Of a stretch of DNA of 64,000 bases, positions 1 through 11,715 are shown one piece after another. The stretch is from Tragulus kanchil (Eukaryota > Chordata > Mammalia > Artiodactyla > Tragulidae): positions 140,014,854 to 140,078,853 of the forward strand of contig JAIOJX010000031.1 in the NCBI GenBank assembly GCA_022376925.1, given 5' to 3'. Position numbers and translations under genes: made by a program. Position 1 is the first letter of the stretch. Each line of letters opens with the position of its first letter. The notes under the pieces are model-generated. The model had not been told where the DNA came from and ran no database searches. It saw nothing but the letters and a program-made list of their open reading frames with translations.

Positions 1-113
1 TGCAATAGGAGAGGCCACTGCGATGGGAGTTCCACATAGGCCAAAGAACAAAGATGGAAATAAATGAAAGACCAATAAAAGTGGCCAAAAAAAAAAAGAA
101 AAAATTTTAAAAA
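1..113 (+). mobile_element. 3' part of SINE-X (window-edge truncated)
   Basis: The window opens inside the body of the SINE-X family: the ending matches the other copies (gaggccactgc, cacataggccaaagaac, aaagaccaataaaag) and runs into an A-rich tail. The 5' half lies outside the window. Confidence 0.8.
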
Positions 114-304
114 AGACTATTATCTTCAGAAAAATGAGAGAATGCTCATTCACAATTAGTTTCTGGGAGAGACCAGGACATGCTGAGGTTATTACCCCTG
201 AGACAACTCCTGGCTGAAGAATAAATGGATGATACTGCAGTTAACCATCTCATCCAATATCAACCACCACCCCAAAGCTAACCTTGAATCAAAACCCAGT
301 CATT
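114..304. other. Unassigned intergenic or intronic DNA
   Basis: No gene, splice pair or repeat I can name. It holds the left edge of the first duplication. Confidence 0.5.
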
Positions 305-622
305 GGGGCTTCCTAGTCTAGTGGTTAAGAGTTCATCTGCCAATGCAAGAATCATGGGTTTGATCCCTGATTGGTGAAGATCCCACATGCCTCAGAGCAG
401 GTAAGCCAATGTGCCATAACTACTGAGCCCACACGCTGCAACTACAGAAACTCAAATGCCCTAGAGCTAATGCTCTGCAACAAGAGAAGCCACTGCAGTG
501 AGAAGCCTGCACCACACCAAAGAGTAGCTGCTGCTCAGCGTGACTAGAGAAAAGCCCGCCCAGCAATGAAGATCCAGCACAGTCAAAAATCAATTGATCT
601 TAAAAAATAAATAAATAAAAAG
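305..622 (+). mobile_element. CHR-2-like tRNA-Glu SINE
   Basis: A tRNA-Glu-like head (gcttcctagtctagtgg, B-box-like gggtttgatccc) is followed by the characteristic series of 'ctactgagccc', 'gccctagagc', 'caacaagagaagccactgc' and 'actagagaaaagcccg' blocks and a TAAA-rich tail. Near full length, moderately diverged. Confidence 0.8.
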
Positions 623-817
623 GATCACTCAGCCTCAGTTCTCAGGCTCCGAAAAATCTGTTCTAGATCTCTCTCTTGTGTTTCTGTTTCCATTCCTGCC
701 CAGCACTTCCTGAGAAGCTGCAACAACCTCCTACCACATATTCTAGTCCTGATTCCCTTTCATACTCCAATCCATCCTCCAGGTCAGTCTGAGAAATCTT
801 GTTACGAGAATTGCTTT

Positions 818-975
818 GGGGACTTCCCTGGTGGTCCAGCGGCTAAGACCCATGCTCACAGTGCGGGTGGGTTTGACTCCTAGTCAGGGAACTAGATCCC
901 ACAAGCTGCCATGAAGATTAAAGAGCTCATGTGCTGCTGCTAGGATCCAGCACAGCCAAATTAATTAATTAATTA
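818..975 (+). mobile_element. CHR-1-like tRNA-Glu SINE
   Basis: Short SINE starting gggacttccctggtggtcc, with 'cagggaactagatccc' and 'ccagcacagccaaatt' blocks and an (ATTA)n tail. The short body distinguishes it from the CHR-2-like copies. Confidence 0.75.
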
Positions 976-1437
976 CTGCTTTCAAAAATGCCACAGTTTC
1001 AAAAACTGCCCCACATCCTGAACTCCTCACCCAAGCCTCCAAAGTCCCGGCAAGACGGGGCTCCATCCTAGGAGGTCTTGTAACCCACTGAGCTTCACAC
1101 ATCCTGTTTCTCTTCCCGGATTTAACACCTTGTGATCTCAGGACCATCAGCTTCTCGCATGTTTTTTCCAGCTGTGACTTTCTCCCATTTTCTTTGCTAA
1201 ACTCTTAGCCGTCCTCTCAAAGGCCCAGCTCAAATGTTACTAGTCCCGTTTTAAACCATTGGGCCCCATGATGGTAATGTTCTTCCTGTATGTCTACTCT
1301 GCTTAGAGAAAACTCCTTTTTTTACTGCTGAGACCCTGAACAATCCTGGCTGAAAAAATGGATGATACTGCAGTTAACCATCTCATCCAATATCAACCAC
1401 CACCCCAAAGCTAACCTTGAATCAAAACCCAGTCATT

Positions 1438-2108
1438 GGGGCTTCCTAGTCTAGTGGTTAAGAGTTCATCTGCCAATGCAAGAATCATGGGTTTGATCCC
1501 TGATTGGTGAAGATCCCACATGCCTCAGAGCAGGTAAGCCAATGTGCCATAACTACTGAGCCCACACGCTGCAACTACAGAAACTCAAATGCCCTAGAGC
1601 TAATGCTCTGCAACAAGAGAAGCCACTGCAGTGAGAAGCCTGCACCACACCAAAGAGTAGCTGCTGCTCAGCGTGACTAGAGAAAAGCCCGCCCAGCAAT
1701 GAAGATCCAGCACAGTCAAAAATCAATTGATCTTAAAAAATAAATAAATAAAAAGGATCACTCAGCCTCAGTTCTCAGGCTCCGAAAAATCTGTTCTAGA
1801 TCTCTCTCTTGTGTTTCTGTTTCCATTCCTGCCCAGCACTTCCTGAGAAGCTGCAACAACCTCCTACCACATATTCTAGTCCTGATTCCCTTTCATACTC
1901 CAATCCATCCTCCAGGTCAGTCTGAGAAATCTTGTTACGAGAATTGCTTTGGGGACTTCCCTGGTGGTCCAGCGGCTAAGACCCATGCTCACAGTGCGGG
2001 TGGGTTTGACTCCTAGTCAGGGAACTAGATCCCACAAGCTGCCATGAAGATTAAAGAGCTCATGTGCTGCTGCTAGGATCCAGCACAGCCAAATTAATTA
2101 ATTAATTA
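1438..2108 (+). mobile_element. Second copy of the CHR-2-like and CHR-1-like SINE pair (D1)
   Basis: CHR-2-like copy 1438-1755 and CHR-1-like copy 1951-2108, essentially identical to 305-622 and 818-975 including the unrelated DNA between them. They are not independent insertions. Confidence 0.8.
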
Positions 2109-3103
2109 CTGCTTTCAAAAATGCCACAGTTTCAAAAACTGCCCCACATCCTGAACTCCTCACCCAAGCCTCCAAAGTCCCGGCAAGACGGGGCTCCATC
2201 CTAGGAGGTCTTGTAACCCACTGAGCTTCACACATCCTGTTTCTCTTCCCGGATTTAACACCTTGTGATCTCAGGACCATCAGCTTCTCGCATGTTTTTT
2301 CCAGCTGTGACTTTCTCCCCATTTTCTTTGCTAAACTCTTAGCCGTCCTCCCTCAAAGGCCCAGCTCAAATGTTACTAGTCCCTGAAACCTTCTTGATCC
2401 AACTCATTGGGCCCCATGATGGTAATGTTCTTCCTGTATGTCTACTCTGCTTAGAGAAAAGTCTGTCTTCTGCTTGTTATTTATACATGTTTGACCTTAT
2501 TATCTTATTGGACTACATGTAGTCCAAATAGGGAAGGTTACTAAATTATCTTTATGTTTCCCCTCTGTGGCCAGCCCAGAGCGTTACACAGAACAGTGCA
2601 CAAAATATGTATTTTGTGAAAGAAAAATTAATACAAGGGCAGAAAGAGTGCTTCTCTGGCCATGTAGGAGAGTAAGGATGATTTCAGAAAATAAATGAAG
2701 AGGAAAACATGACATGGTTCATATTTACAGGGTGACAGCCCATGAATCCTAATGATCACATGCCCACACAACAGTAATCCAAAGCTAATTCACATCGAGA
2801 TGACACGATCTGAAAATGCATTACTGTTTTGGCATATAAAGGAAAGAATGAACCAACTAATTGATCACTACACCTATTCCTGACACTGGAAAGAGAGCGG
2901 ACGGGCAGCACGGCCTAGTTCACAAGTTCCCTAGCAGAGGCCGACCCCACAGGGCAGAGTGCTTCCGCTGCCACCACCCAGGTCCTTTTCCTTGGCTGAA
3001 TACCAGGCCTGCAGAAGGCCAGGCAGAGGAGTGGCCGCCACTCCGGATGCAGCGGGGAAAAGAGCACACGCCACAACAGCTCCTCCCCACAAAACTCTGC
3101 CCT
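2109..3103. other. Unassigned DNA
   Basis: Mostly non-repetitive by eye, with no convincing exon. Frames opening on either strand at 2861-3350 read through into the SINE and have no recognisable domain. Confidence 0.45.
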
Positions 3104-3118
3104 CAACTTACTACTGGA

Positions 3119-3397
3119 GGGCTTCCCTGGTGGTCCAGTGGGTAAAGAGTCCGCCTTGCAGTGCAAGGGACACCAGTTCGATCCCTTGTCCCAGAAGATC
3201 CTATGTGCCGCAGAGCAGCTGGACCAGAGTGTCCAATTCCGAGCCAGCGCTCTGGAGTGCATGCGCCCAGAGCTGGTGCTCTGCAACGAGAGGCCACTGT
3301 GACAGGAGGCCCACACAGCCAGAGAATAAGATGGATGAAAATAATGGATAACTAAGAAAAAGCTCAGGGCATGAAGTTAAAAAAAAAAAAAAAAAAA
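3119..3397 (+). mobile_element. SINE-X, full length
   Basis: Head gcttccctggtggtccagtg, B-box-like ggt/gttcgatccc, body with 'gagtgcatgcgcccagag', tail aaaataatgg and a long A-run. Flanks resemble a diverged target-site duplication (caacttactactg at 3104, caactttgtactg at 3398). The second copy at 4219-4496 belongs to duplication D2. Confidence 0.85.
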
Positions 3398-4218
3398 CAA
3401 CTTTGTACTGACGATGGGAAGGCAGCCAGAAGATCAGGGCTGGGAAGGTGGAAAGGCAGCTGGAGTCACTCCTGATCCTGTAAGAAGGGGTTCTTGATCC
3501 AACTCATTGGGCCCCATGATGGTAATGTTCTTCCTGTATGTCTACTCTGCTTAGAGAAAAGTCTGTCTTCTGCTTGTTATTTATACATGTTTGACCTTAT
3601 TATCTTATTGGACTACATGTAGTCCAAATAGGGAAGGTTACTAAATTATCTTTATGTTTCCCCTCTGTGGCCAGCCCAGAGCGTTACACAGAACAGTGCA
3701 CAAAATATGTATTTTGTGAAAGAAAAATTAATACAAGGGCAGAAAGAGTGCTTCTCTGGCCATGTAGGAGAGTAAGGATGATTTCAGAAAATAAATGAAG
3801 AGGAAAACATGACATGGTTCATATTTACAGGGTGACAGCCCATGAATCCTAATGATCACATGCCCACACAACAGTAATCCAAAGCTAATTCACATCGAGA
3901 TGACACGATCTGAAAATGCATTACTGTTTTGGCATATAAAGGAAAGAATGAACCAACTAATTGATCACTACACCTATTCCTGACACTGGAAAGAGAGCGG
4001 ACGGGCAGCACGGCCTAGTTCACAAGTTCCCTAGCAGAGGCCGACCCCACAGGGCAGAGTGCTTCCGCTGCCACCACCCAGGTCCTTTTCCTTGGCTGAA
4101 TACCAGGCCTGCAGAAGGCCAGGCAGAGGAGTGGCCGCCACTCCGGATGCAGCGGGGAAAAGAGCACACGCCACAACAGCTCCTCCCCACAAAACTCTGC
4201 CCTCAACTTACTACTGGA

Positions 4219-4496
4219 GGGCTTCCCTGGTGGTCCAGTGGGTAAAGAGTCCGCCTTGCAGTGCAAGGGACACCAGTTCGATCCCTTGTCCCAGAAGATC
4301 CTATGTGCCGCAGAGCAGCTGGACCAGAGTGTCCAATTCCGAGCCAGCGCTCTGGAGTGCATGCGCCCAGAGCTGGTGCTCTGCAACGAGAGGCCACTGT
4401 GACAGGAGGCCCACACAGCCAGAGAATAAGATGGATGAAAATAATGGATAACTAAGAAAAAGCTCAGGGCATGAAGTTAAAAAAAAAAAAAAAAAA
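4219..4496 (+). mobile_element. SINE-X, D2 duplicate
   Basis: Same insertion as 3119-3397, including flanks, offset by the D2 unit. Confidence 0.85.
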
Positions 4497-4589
4497 CAAC
4501 TTTGTACTGACGATGGGAAGGCAGCCAGAAGATCAGGGCTGGGAAGGTGGAAAGGCAGCTGGAGTCACTCCTGATCCTGTAAGAAGGGG

Positions 4590-5100
4590 AAACTCTTGTT
4601 ACAAGTTGTGAGAACACTAATGCCATTGAAGGCTAATGTGGTTTCCCTGGCTGATGCCGAGTGTGGCAGTAAAGTTGCCAAATGTTGAGGGAAAACAAAG
4701 TTACAAGGCATGCTGAGTCTTTCCTGCCTCTGGGTTCAAAATCAGTTTAAATTACTACATGATCAAATTAATCCAGGGCACGCTTGGTTGTCTTTCAATT
4801 ATGAAAGGGACATTCCATAGTTTTCTAATGTAAAGGGAACCGGCCTCTCCCACCCTCCCCACGCTAGGACTGACCTCATTTCTTCCAGTGTGCCGTCTCC
4901 CAAGGTCCAACCCAAATCACGCTCTAAAGGGAACGGATCTGTGATTCTGCTTCCACAAACTTAGAGAAAAGATGCTATCTACATATAGCTTGCCATAGAG
5001 GAGATATCACAGAATAATAATTCCAACTCAAGTCTAAATGGTGTATTTTCTTTTTAAAAAAAAAAATTCTGTCTTTCTTTCTTCGAGTACTCGAGTTTCA
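4590..5100. other. Unassigned DNA
   Basis: No repeat family or exon recognised. Confidence 0.4.
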
Positions 5101-5110
5101 GTTTTGCTTT

Positions 5111-5388
5111 GCTTTTTAATATGTATTTATTTACGTGTTTATCTGGCTGCATCAGGTCTTAGCTGTGGCACATGGGATCCCTATTGTGTCACGTGGGGTC
5201 TCTTGTTACAGCACCTGGATCCTCTAGGTGCGGAGCCTTGGCTCCTGAGAATGCAGGCTCTGTAGTTCCAGCACACTGGTTCCGTTGCTCCTTGGCGTGT
5301 GGGATCTGACTTCCCCAACCAGGGATCAAACCCACGTCTTCTGCATTGCCAGGTGGCGTCTCAACCACTGGACCATCAGGGAAGTCCC
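5111..5388 (-). mobile_element. tRNA-Glu-derived SINE, reverse orientation
   Basis: Reading rightwards it begins with a T-rich (ATTT)n tail and ends in 'ggaccatcagggaagtccc', the reverse complement of the gggacttccc head; 'agggatcaaaccca' is the inverted B box. Diverged body of CHR type. Confidence 0.7.
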
Positions 5389-5829
5389 ACAGATTGCATA
5401 TTTTCATATTTAAAAAAGTGAGAACATCAGTGCCACCTTACTGATGGTCTCCTGTTCAGGAATTATTAGTTCTCATCATGTCTGGGTCTTCCCTATCAGT
5501 ACCTTCTGGAGTAACCGTGCCTGCCTCCGGTCCACCACTGGTCTACGTGACTCTCTGCCAAACAGCATGAAACCTGACATAATCCAGAGACATGGCTAGC
5601 ATCACAGACTAAGTCCCCGTAGGCCCTGAAGCAATAGCCAATGGAATTCAGGATCAGGGCACGACGGGGGCCCACATGATGGGCTGGACACTGACCAGGC
5701 TGCAGTTGTGCTGAAGTGACCCGCGTGAGTCAGGCAAGTGGAGAAGAGGGGAAAAGCATCCCATGTTGAAACCAAAACAGCACAAAGGCTGAGAGGAAAT
5801 CAACGTGCAGTGAAGAAATGAGAGGACCC

Positions 5830-6110
5830 GGGCCTCCCTGGTAGGGCTGTGGAGAAGATTCCCTAGCCAATGCAGAGACACGGGTTCGATCCAGGAAGAT
5901 TCCATATGCTGTGGAGCAACTAAAGTCTGTGCACCACAGCTCCGGAGCCGGGGCCGCGAGAGCCTGTGCTCTGCAAGAGGAGCCTCCGCAACGAGAAGCT
6001 CATGCACCTCAGCAAAAAGCAGCCCCTGCTCACCGCAACTCGAGAAAGCCCCTGGGCAGCAACAAAGACCACTGCAGCCAAAAGTAAATAAATCATGTTT
6101 AAAAAGAACA
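5830..6110 (+). mobile_element. CHR-2-like SINE with target-site duplication
   Basis: Head 'gggcctccctggtagggc', blocks 'cgcaacgagaagctc' and 'gcaactcgagaaagcccc', tail 'ccaaaagtaaataaat'. Flanked by a direct repeat aagaaatgagaggacc (about 5814-5829 and 6111-6126), evidence of target-primed insertion. Duplicate at about 6972-7252. Confidence 0.8.
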
Positions 6111-6971
6111 AGAAATGAGAGGACCTCCCTCTGAAGATCAGTGAGAGCGACTCTCTGGCACACTCTATCAGACGGTCATTGCCCCGAGCATGGGTTTGCC
6201 TATTATGTTCACCCAAATAGCCGCAGAGCCTAGATCTACACCTGACACATGGGCCCCAACCTCCAAAACAGCTTCGGGCTTTTTTTCTGATTATAAAATG
6301 AATATCATAAAATACTAGATGCGCACTGTAGAAGACCCGGGCCATACAGAAAAGCTGAACGCGACGGTCATCATCAGAAGTCTCCCCGGCCACAGAATAC
6401 CTCTACCACCAGTTTGGTAAACCCAGCCTAGTGAGCTGGCCATCCCTTTTAGACTTCCCAACCAGGGATCAAACCCACGTCTTCTGCATTGCCAGGTGGC
6501 GTCTCAACCACTGGACCATCAGGGAAGTCCCACAGATTGCATATTTTCATATTTAAAAAAGTGAGAACATCAGTGCCACCTTACTGATGGTCTCCTGTTC
6601 AGGAATTATTAGTTCTCATCATGTCTGGGTCTTCCCTATCAGTACCTTCTGGAGTAACCGTGCCTGCCTCCGGTCCACCACTGGTCTACGTGACTCTCTG
6701 CCAAACAGCATGAAACCTGACATAATCCAGAGACATGGCTAGCATCACAGACTAAGTCCCCGTAGGCCCTGAAGCAATAGCCAATGGAATTCAGGATCAG
6801 GGCACGACGGGGGCCCACATGATGGGCTGGACACTGACCAGGCTGCAGTTGTGCTGAAGTGACCCGCGTGAGTCAGGCAAGTGGAGAAGAGGGAACAGCA
6901 TCCCATGTTGAAACCAAAACAGCACAAAGGCTGAGAGGAAATCAACGTGCAGTGAAGAAATGAGAGGACCC

Positions 6972-7252
6972 GGGCCTCCCTGGTAGGGCTGTGGAGAAGA
7001 TTCCCTAGCCAATGCAGAGACACGGGTTCGATCCAGGAAGATTCCATATGCTGTGGAGCAACTAAAGTCTGTGCACCACAGCTCCGGAGCCGGGGCCGCG
7101 AGAGCCTGTGCTCTGCAAGAGGAGCCTCCGCAACGAGAAGCTCATGCACCTCAGCAAAAAGCAGCCCCTGCTCACCGCAACTCGAGAAAGCCCCTGGGCA
7201 GCAACAAAGACCACTGCAGCCAAAAGTAAATAAATCATGTTTAAAAAGAACA
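6972..7252 (+). mobile_element. CHR-2-like SINE, D3 duplicate
   Basis: Same insertion and same flanking direct repeats as 5830-6110. Confidence 0.8.
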
Positions 7253-7567
7253 AGAAATGAGAGGACCTCCCTCTGAAGATCAGTGAGAGCGACTCTCTGG
7301 CACACTCTATCAGACGGTCATTGCCCCGAGCATGGGTTTGCCTATTATGTTCACCCAAATAGCCGCAGAGCCTAGATCTACACCTGACACATGGGCCCCA
7401 ACCTCCAAAACAGCTTCGGGCTTTTTTTCTGATTATAAAATGAATATCATAAAATACTAGATGCGCACTGTAGAAGACCCGGGCCATACAGAAAAGCTGA
7501 ACGCGACGGTCATCATCAGAAGTCTCCCCGGCCACAGAATACCTCTACCACCAGTTTGGTAAACCCA

Positions 7568-7925
7568 ACAGCCTAATTCTTGGAATTCCTAACGCAGTGT
7601 TCTAGCAGAGCATTTCGTGAGTTTCAGCTCTCAGAGACTTATGTAGGTAAGGCTTAATACTTCATTATTTGGTTTGACACAACCTCATGCTAGAGAGAAA
7701 TAAATCCGCCTCTGCTCTCTGTTTCTGCTCGACAGAAACAATAATGCAATCTGAAGGCCGCCCTCCATCACCCTCTTTCTGAATCACTTGATAAAAGTGC
7801 TGGAAAAGTCCCTCTTTCTGAGCGTCCGTGCCATCGGCATCGTCTGGAAAATATTGATGTATTCATGCTTTTTGCAAGGCCAGAAACAATGCACCGGTGA
7901 GCAAAAGCTCTCCAAAAGAAAGGTC
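7568..7925. other. Unassigned low-repeat DNA
   Basis: No repeat recognised. A 67-residue plus-strand frame at 7788 runs partly into the downstream L1 poly-T and is not supported as a gene. Confidence 0.4.
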
Positions 7926-8778
7926 TTCAGGCTTTCTTTTTTTATTTTTTTTGATTTACTAAGAGATAGCATAGTTTTATTAAGTCAGTAATGAGCTCAG
8001 TATAATTCACATTTTTTTTTAACTTTTACTTTACTTTTAACTTTTACAGAGTTTTGTTGTTTACAGATATGTATGTTCCCAGATTAGTCATATGTATATC
8101 CCCCCTTCCCACCCCTCCCAACCATCACACAGCACACCTGAAGGATCCCCTTTTCTCACAGAGCAATGACTAGAGCTAGTTTCTTCACTTATGATAGTAC
8201 AGGCCTTCATGCTACTTCCTTTACGCCTCCCACCCTCTGTTCCTTCCCCACAATGTCCATATGTCCACTGTCCATGTCTGTCTTTCTGTCGCTTCACTGT
8301 GTGTGCCATCATCACCATCCTACTAGATTCCATATATATGTGTTAATATACTGTATTTGTCCTTCTCTTTCTGACTGACTTCACTTTTGATGATACGTTC
8401 TAGATCCAGTCACCTCATGAGGGCTGATTCTTCTGCATTTCTCTTTACAGCTGTGTAGTATTCCATTGTATATATGGACCAGAGCTTTTGGATCCATTCG
8501 TTCGTCGACGGACATCTAGGTTGCTTCCATGTTCTAGCTACTGTATAGAGAGCTGCAATGAACATTGGGGTACAGGTGCTTCTTTCAGATTTAATTTCAT
8601 CAGAGTATAAGCCTTAGAGTGGGATTGCTAGGTGCTTTTATTTTTAGTTTTTTAAGAAATCTCCGGACTGTCTTCCACAGCGGCTGTATCAACCTACATT
8701 CCCTTTTCTCTGCACCCTCTCCAGCATTTATTGTCTGTTGATTTGTGGATGATGGCCATTCCTTCAGGCTTTCTTACA
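7926..8778 (-). mobile_element. 5'-truncated L1, 3' end, with 14-bp target-site duplication
   Basis: Antisense to the top strand: T-rich 3' end, L1 3' UTR, then the ORF2 C-terminus read in reverse ('ctgtgtagtattccattg', 'agagagctgcaatgaac', 'gtcttccacagcggctg'). Direct repeats cttcaggctttctt at 7926-7939 and about 8765-8778 bound it. The ORF2 frame is broken, so the element is dead. Confidence 0.85.
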
Positions 8779-9026
8779 AAAGTGTAAATGAAAGACAAGA
8801 ATAGACAAGGAAAATATAAGGTGATTCTCAACATGACTCCTACCTGAGGGTACTGGCATTACACATGACTATCTTCATTCCCTTTGGAATAATCAGTCAC
8901 CTTCCACCATTGTTCTTCAATGCTTTTGGATGCATGAAAATACAATAGTTTGTGCAAACATAGTCTCCCTCTAAACATGTCCTAAAAGCCAAAAAGTAAA
9001 TACCAGATCACAAAGCAAAATATTTG

Positions 9027-9242
9027 TTGTTGTTTAGCCACTAAATTGTGTCTCACCCCTTTGGGGCTTCATGGACTGTAGCCTTCCAGTAATCTGTTCA
9101 TGAGATTCTCCAGGAAAGAAAACTGGAGCAGGTTGCCATTTCCTTCTCCAGGGGATCTTCCTGACCTAGGTATCGAACCCGTATCTCCTATGTCTCCTGC
9201 ATTGGCAGGCAGATTCTTTATCACTGAGCCACCAAGGAAGCC
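9027..9242 (-). mobile_element. Bov-tA SINE, reverse orientation
   Basis: Begins with ttgttgttgtttagccac (reverse of the Bov-tA tail), contains 'ggatcttcctgacc' and 'cctgcattggcaggcag', and ends with the inverted tRNA-like head 'gagccaccaaggaagcc'. Confidence 0.85.
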
Positions 9243-9257
9243 AAGCAAATATTTGTT

Positions 9258-9570
9258 ATGCAATCGCTAAGTCTTGTCTGACTCTTTGTGACCCCATGGA
9301 CTGCAGCACGCCAGGATTCCCTGTCCTTCACCATCTCCCAGAGTTTGCTCAAACTCATGTCCATTGAGTTGGTGATGCCATCGCTTCCCCAGCATCATAT
9401 TGGACATCTATCGACCTGAGGGGTTCATCTTTCAGTGTCATATCTTTTTGCCTTTTCATACTCTTCATGGGATTCTCAAGGTAAGAATGCTGAAGTGGTT
9501 TGCCATTCCCTTCCAGCATCTTGGGTGGCCCTACACGGCATGTCTCATAGTTTCATAATTAGGCAAAGTT
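9258..9570 (-). mobile_element. BovB/ART2-derived RTE fragment
   Basis: Shows gtcttgtctgactctttgtg, 'cagcacgccaggattccctg' and 'gtccattgagttggtgatgc', the reverse complement of the BovB 3' region. The distal part near 9420-9570 is more diverged. It abuts the Bov-tA at 9027-9242. Confidence 0.75.
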
Positions 9571-10363
9571 GTGGTCTCTGTGATCAGAATATACAGCAAC
9601 TAAATAAAGTCTGTGTCAACTCAGAGGTAAACCTACACTCAGTAATCTCTTCTCATTGTAGAATACCATTAATATTTGTTTCTGGGGTTTTCTGCCCTTT
9701 TCCACTCATTCCTTCTCGTCTGTTACAACAAAAAGCACTAACGGAGCCATTGATCTTTGTCAAGGAAGAGCGGATACAGACAGCGTGATTCATACTTTCA
9801 GGTGTTTATTCTAAAGGATATGAGGCCATTTTATCTGAAGTGTTCACCTTTTACAGAAGGGGTGGTTATCTCTGAAGGCAGTCATTAGATATGGGTACAA
9901 AATGAATCAACAAGAGCTGCTCACATGACTCCTGAACGCTCCACAGCTCCTGTGAGCAGGCTGTGTTCCCTTGCTAAAGGCACGCAAGAGCGCACAGATG
10001 CTGGGTAATCCATCAGCCATCCAAAGTAGTCCCCTTTGCTGTGATTTAACAAGAAAGGGTGCATTCGATGCAAGATGTCCCCTAAATCAGGCATTTTTAC
10101 TGCGGCTCCCCGGCATCCAGGCACCCATGTTCCTGTCCACGAGGACCGTCCTGCCCAGCAGAGAACCACCTGGGCAGGCAGCAATTAGCTCCTTCTCACC
10201 AGAGACCTCGGCTGCCTGGCAGAGTGCACAGAACACCTCTGTCAGACCATGACTACTCAGCAAGCTGCCAACCAACGTCGAACCCGTATCTCCTATGTCT
10301 CCTGCATTGGCAGGCAGATTCTTTATCACTGAGCCACCAAGGAAGCCAAGCAAATATTTGTTA

Positions 10364-10675
10364 TGCAATCGCTAAGTCTTGTCTGACTCTTTGTGACCCC
10401 ATGGACTGCAGCACGCCAGGATTCCCTGTCCTTCACCATCTCCCAGAGTTTGCTCAAACTCATGTCCATTGAGTTGGTGATGCCATCGCTTCCCCAGCAT
10501 CATATTGGACATCTATCGACCTGAGGGGTTCATCTTTCAGTGTCATATCTTTTTGCCTTTTCATACTCTTCATGGGATTCTCAAGGTAAGAATGCTGAAG
10601 TGGTTTGCCATTCCCTTCCAGCATCTTGGGTGGCCCTACACGGCATGTCTCATAGTTTCATAATTAGGCAAAGTT
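10364..10675 (-). mobile_element. BovB/ART2 fragment, D4 duplicate
   Basis: Second copy of 9258-9570; only the last part of the adjoining Bov-tA (10278-10346) is repeated with it. Confidence 0.75.
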
Positions 10676-11103
10676 GTGGTCTCTGTGATCAGAATATACA
10701 GCAACTAAATAAAGTCTGTGTCAACTCAGAGGTAAACCTACACTCAGTAATCTCTTCTCATTGTAGAATACCATTAATATTTGTTTCTGGGGTTTTCTGC
10801 CCTTTTCCACTCATTCCTTCTCGTCTGTTACAACAAAAAGCACTAACGGAGCCATTGATCTTTGTCAAGGAAGACGCGGATACAGACAGCGTGATTCATA
10901 CTTTCAGGTGTTTATTCTAAAGGATATGAGGCCATTTTATCTGAAGTGTTCACCTTTTACAGAAGGGGTGGTTATCTCTGAAGGCAGTCATTAGATATGG
11001 GTACAAAATGAATCAACAAGAGCTGCTCACATGACTCCTGAACGCTCCACAGCTCCTGTGAGCAGGCTGTGTTCCCTTGCTAAAGGCACGCAAGAGCGCA
11101 CAG

Positions 11104-11676
11104 ATGCTGGGTAATCCATCAGCCATCCAAAGTAGTCCCCTTTGCTGTGATTTAACAAGAAAGGGTGCATTCGATGCAAGATGTCCCCTAAATCAGGCAT
11201 TTTTACTGCGGCTCCCCGGCATCCAGGCACCCATGTTCCTGTCCACGAGGACCGTCCTGCCCAGCAGAGAACCACCTGGGCAGGCAGCAATTAGCTCCCT
11301 TCTCACCAGAGACCTCGGGCTGCCTGGCAGAGTGCACAGAACACCTCTGTCAGACCATGACTACTCAGCAAGCTGCCAACCAACGTCGTCCCTTTGCTCT
11401 TTCCCTGGACGATTTTCATTCGGGTTCTTGTCCACAGCCGACCTCCTGACAGCGCAGAGTTGCAGCCTCCCTCCCCCAGCAGGCTCCATCTCTGTCTGCT
11501 GTCTCGGACAAACACCTGCCCCTGACGCCAAAGGCCATTCCTCAGGCTGCCTGCTTTCTCCAGCCTTTGCTACACGGCTTTTGCTTGCTGGCTTTCACTC
11601 AAACGTCATACACTTACTTTCTTTTAATGAAGTGGCATGTAAACAACTCCCCCTCACCACTCCCCTAAGCAATTAG
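11104..11676 (+). other. Unrecognised 190-codon open frame, probably non-coding
   Basis: The longest ATG-started frame here that is not built from a recognised repeat. It is rich in Ser, Leu and Pro and I recognise no domain, signal peptide or membrane segment in it. The duplication copy at about 12175-12747 has the same frame. The copy before 10278 is cut by a junction. GC-rich composition lowers stop frequency, so chance is plausible. I see no promoter, and no splice pair was established around it. Confidence 0.2.
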
Positions 11677-11715
11677 AGGGGAGTGTCCCAGAAGCTGGTT
11701 CATCCTGGAAAGTCA

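Larger units (their letters stand above)
205..2455. repeat. Direct duplication pair D1 (offset about 1133 bp)
   Basis: Left unit about 205-1312, right unit about 1338-2455. Both carry the same CHR-2-like SINE (305 and 1438) and CHR-1-like SINE (818 and 1951). The last 130 bases of the left unit differ by several indels (for example tctcccatt against tctccccatt, and a 15-base disagreement before attgggcccc). The first 30 bases of the right unit are also disturbed. Likely an assembly duplicate. Confidence 0.9.
2391..4589. repeat. Direct duplication pair D2 (offset 1100 bp)
   Basis: Unit 2391-3490 is followed immediately by 3491-4589. The copies appear identical by eye except for one base less in the A-tail of the embedded SINE (offset 1100 before it, 1099 after). 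The cleanest head-to-tail pair in the window. Confidence 0.92.
5309..7567. repeat. Direct duplication pair D3 (offset about 1142 bp)
   Basis: Left unit about 5309-6425, right unit about 6453-7567. Between them lie about 27 bases (6426-6452) found in neither flank. The copies differ internally, for example agaggggaaaagcatccc near 5747 against agagggaacagcatccc near 6889. Confidence 0.9.
9171..11388. repeat. Direct duplication pair D4 (offset about 1105-1108 bp)
   Basis: Left unit about 9171-10277, right unit about 10278-11388, with microhomology tcg at the join. The last 100 bases of the left unit have lost homopolymer bases (agctccttc against agctcccttc, cctcggctg against cctcgggctg). Confidence 0.9.
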
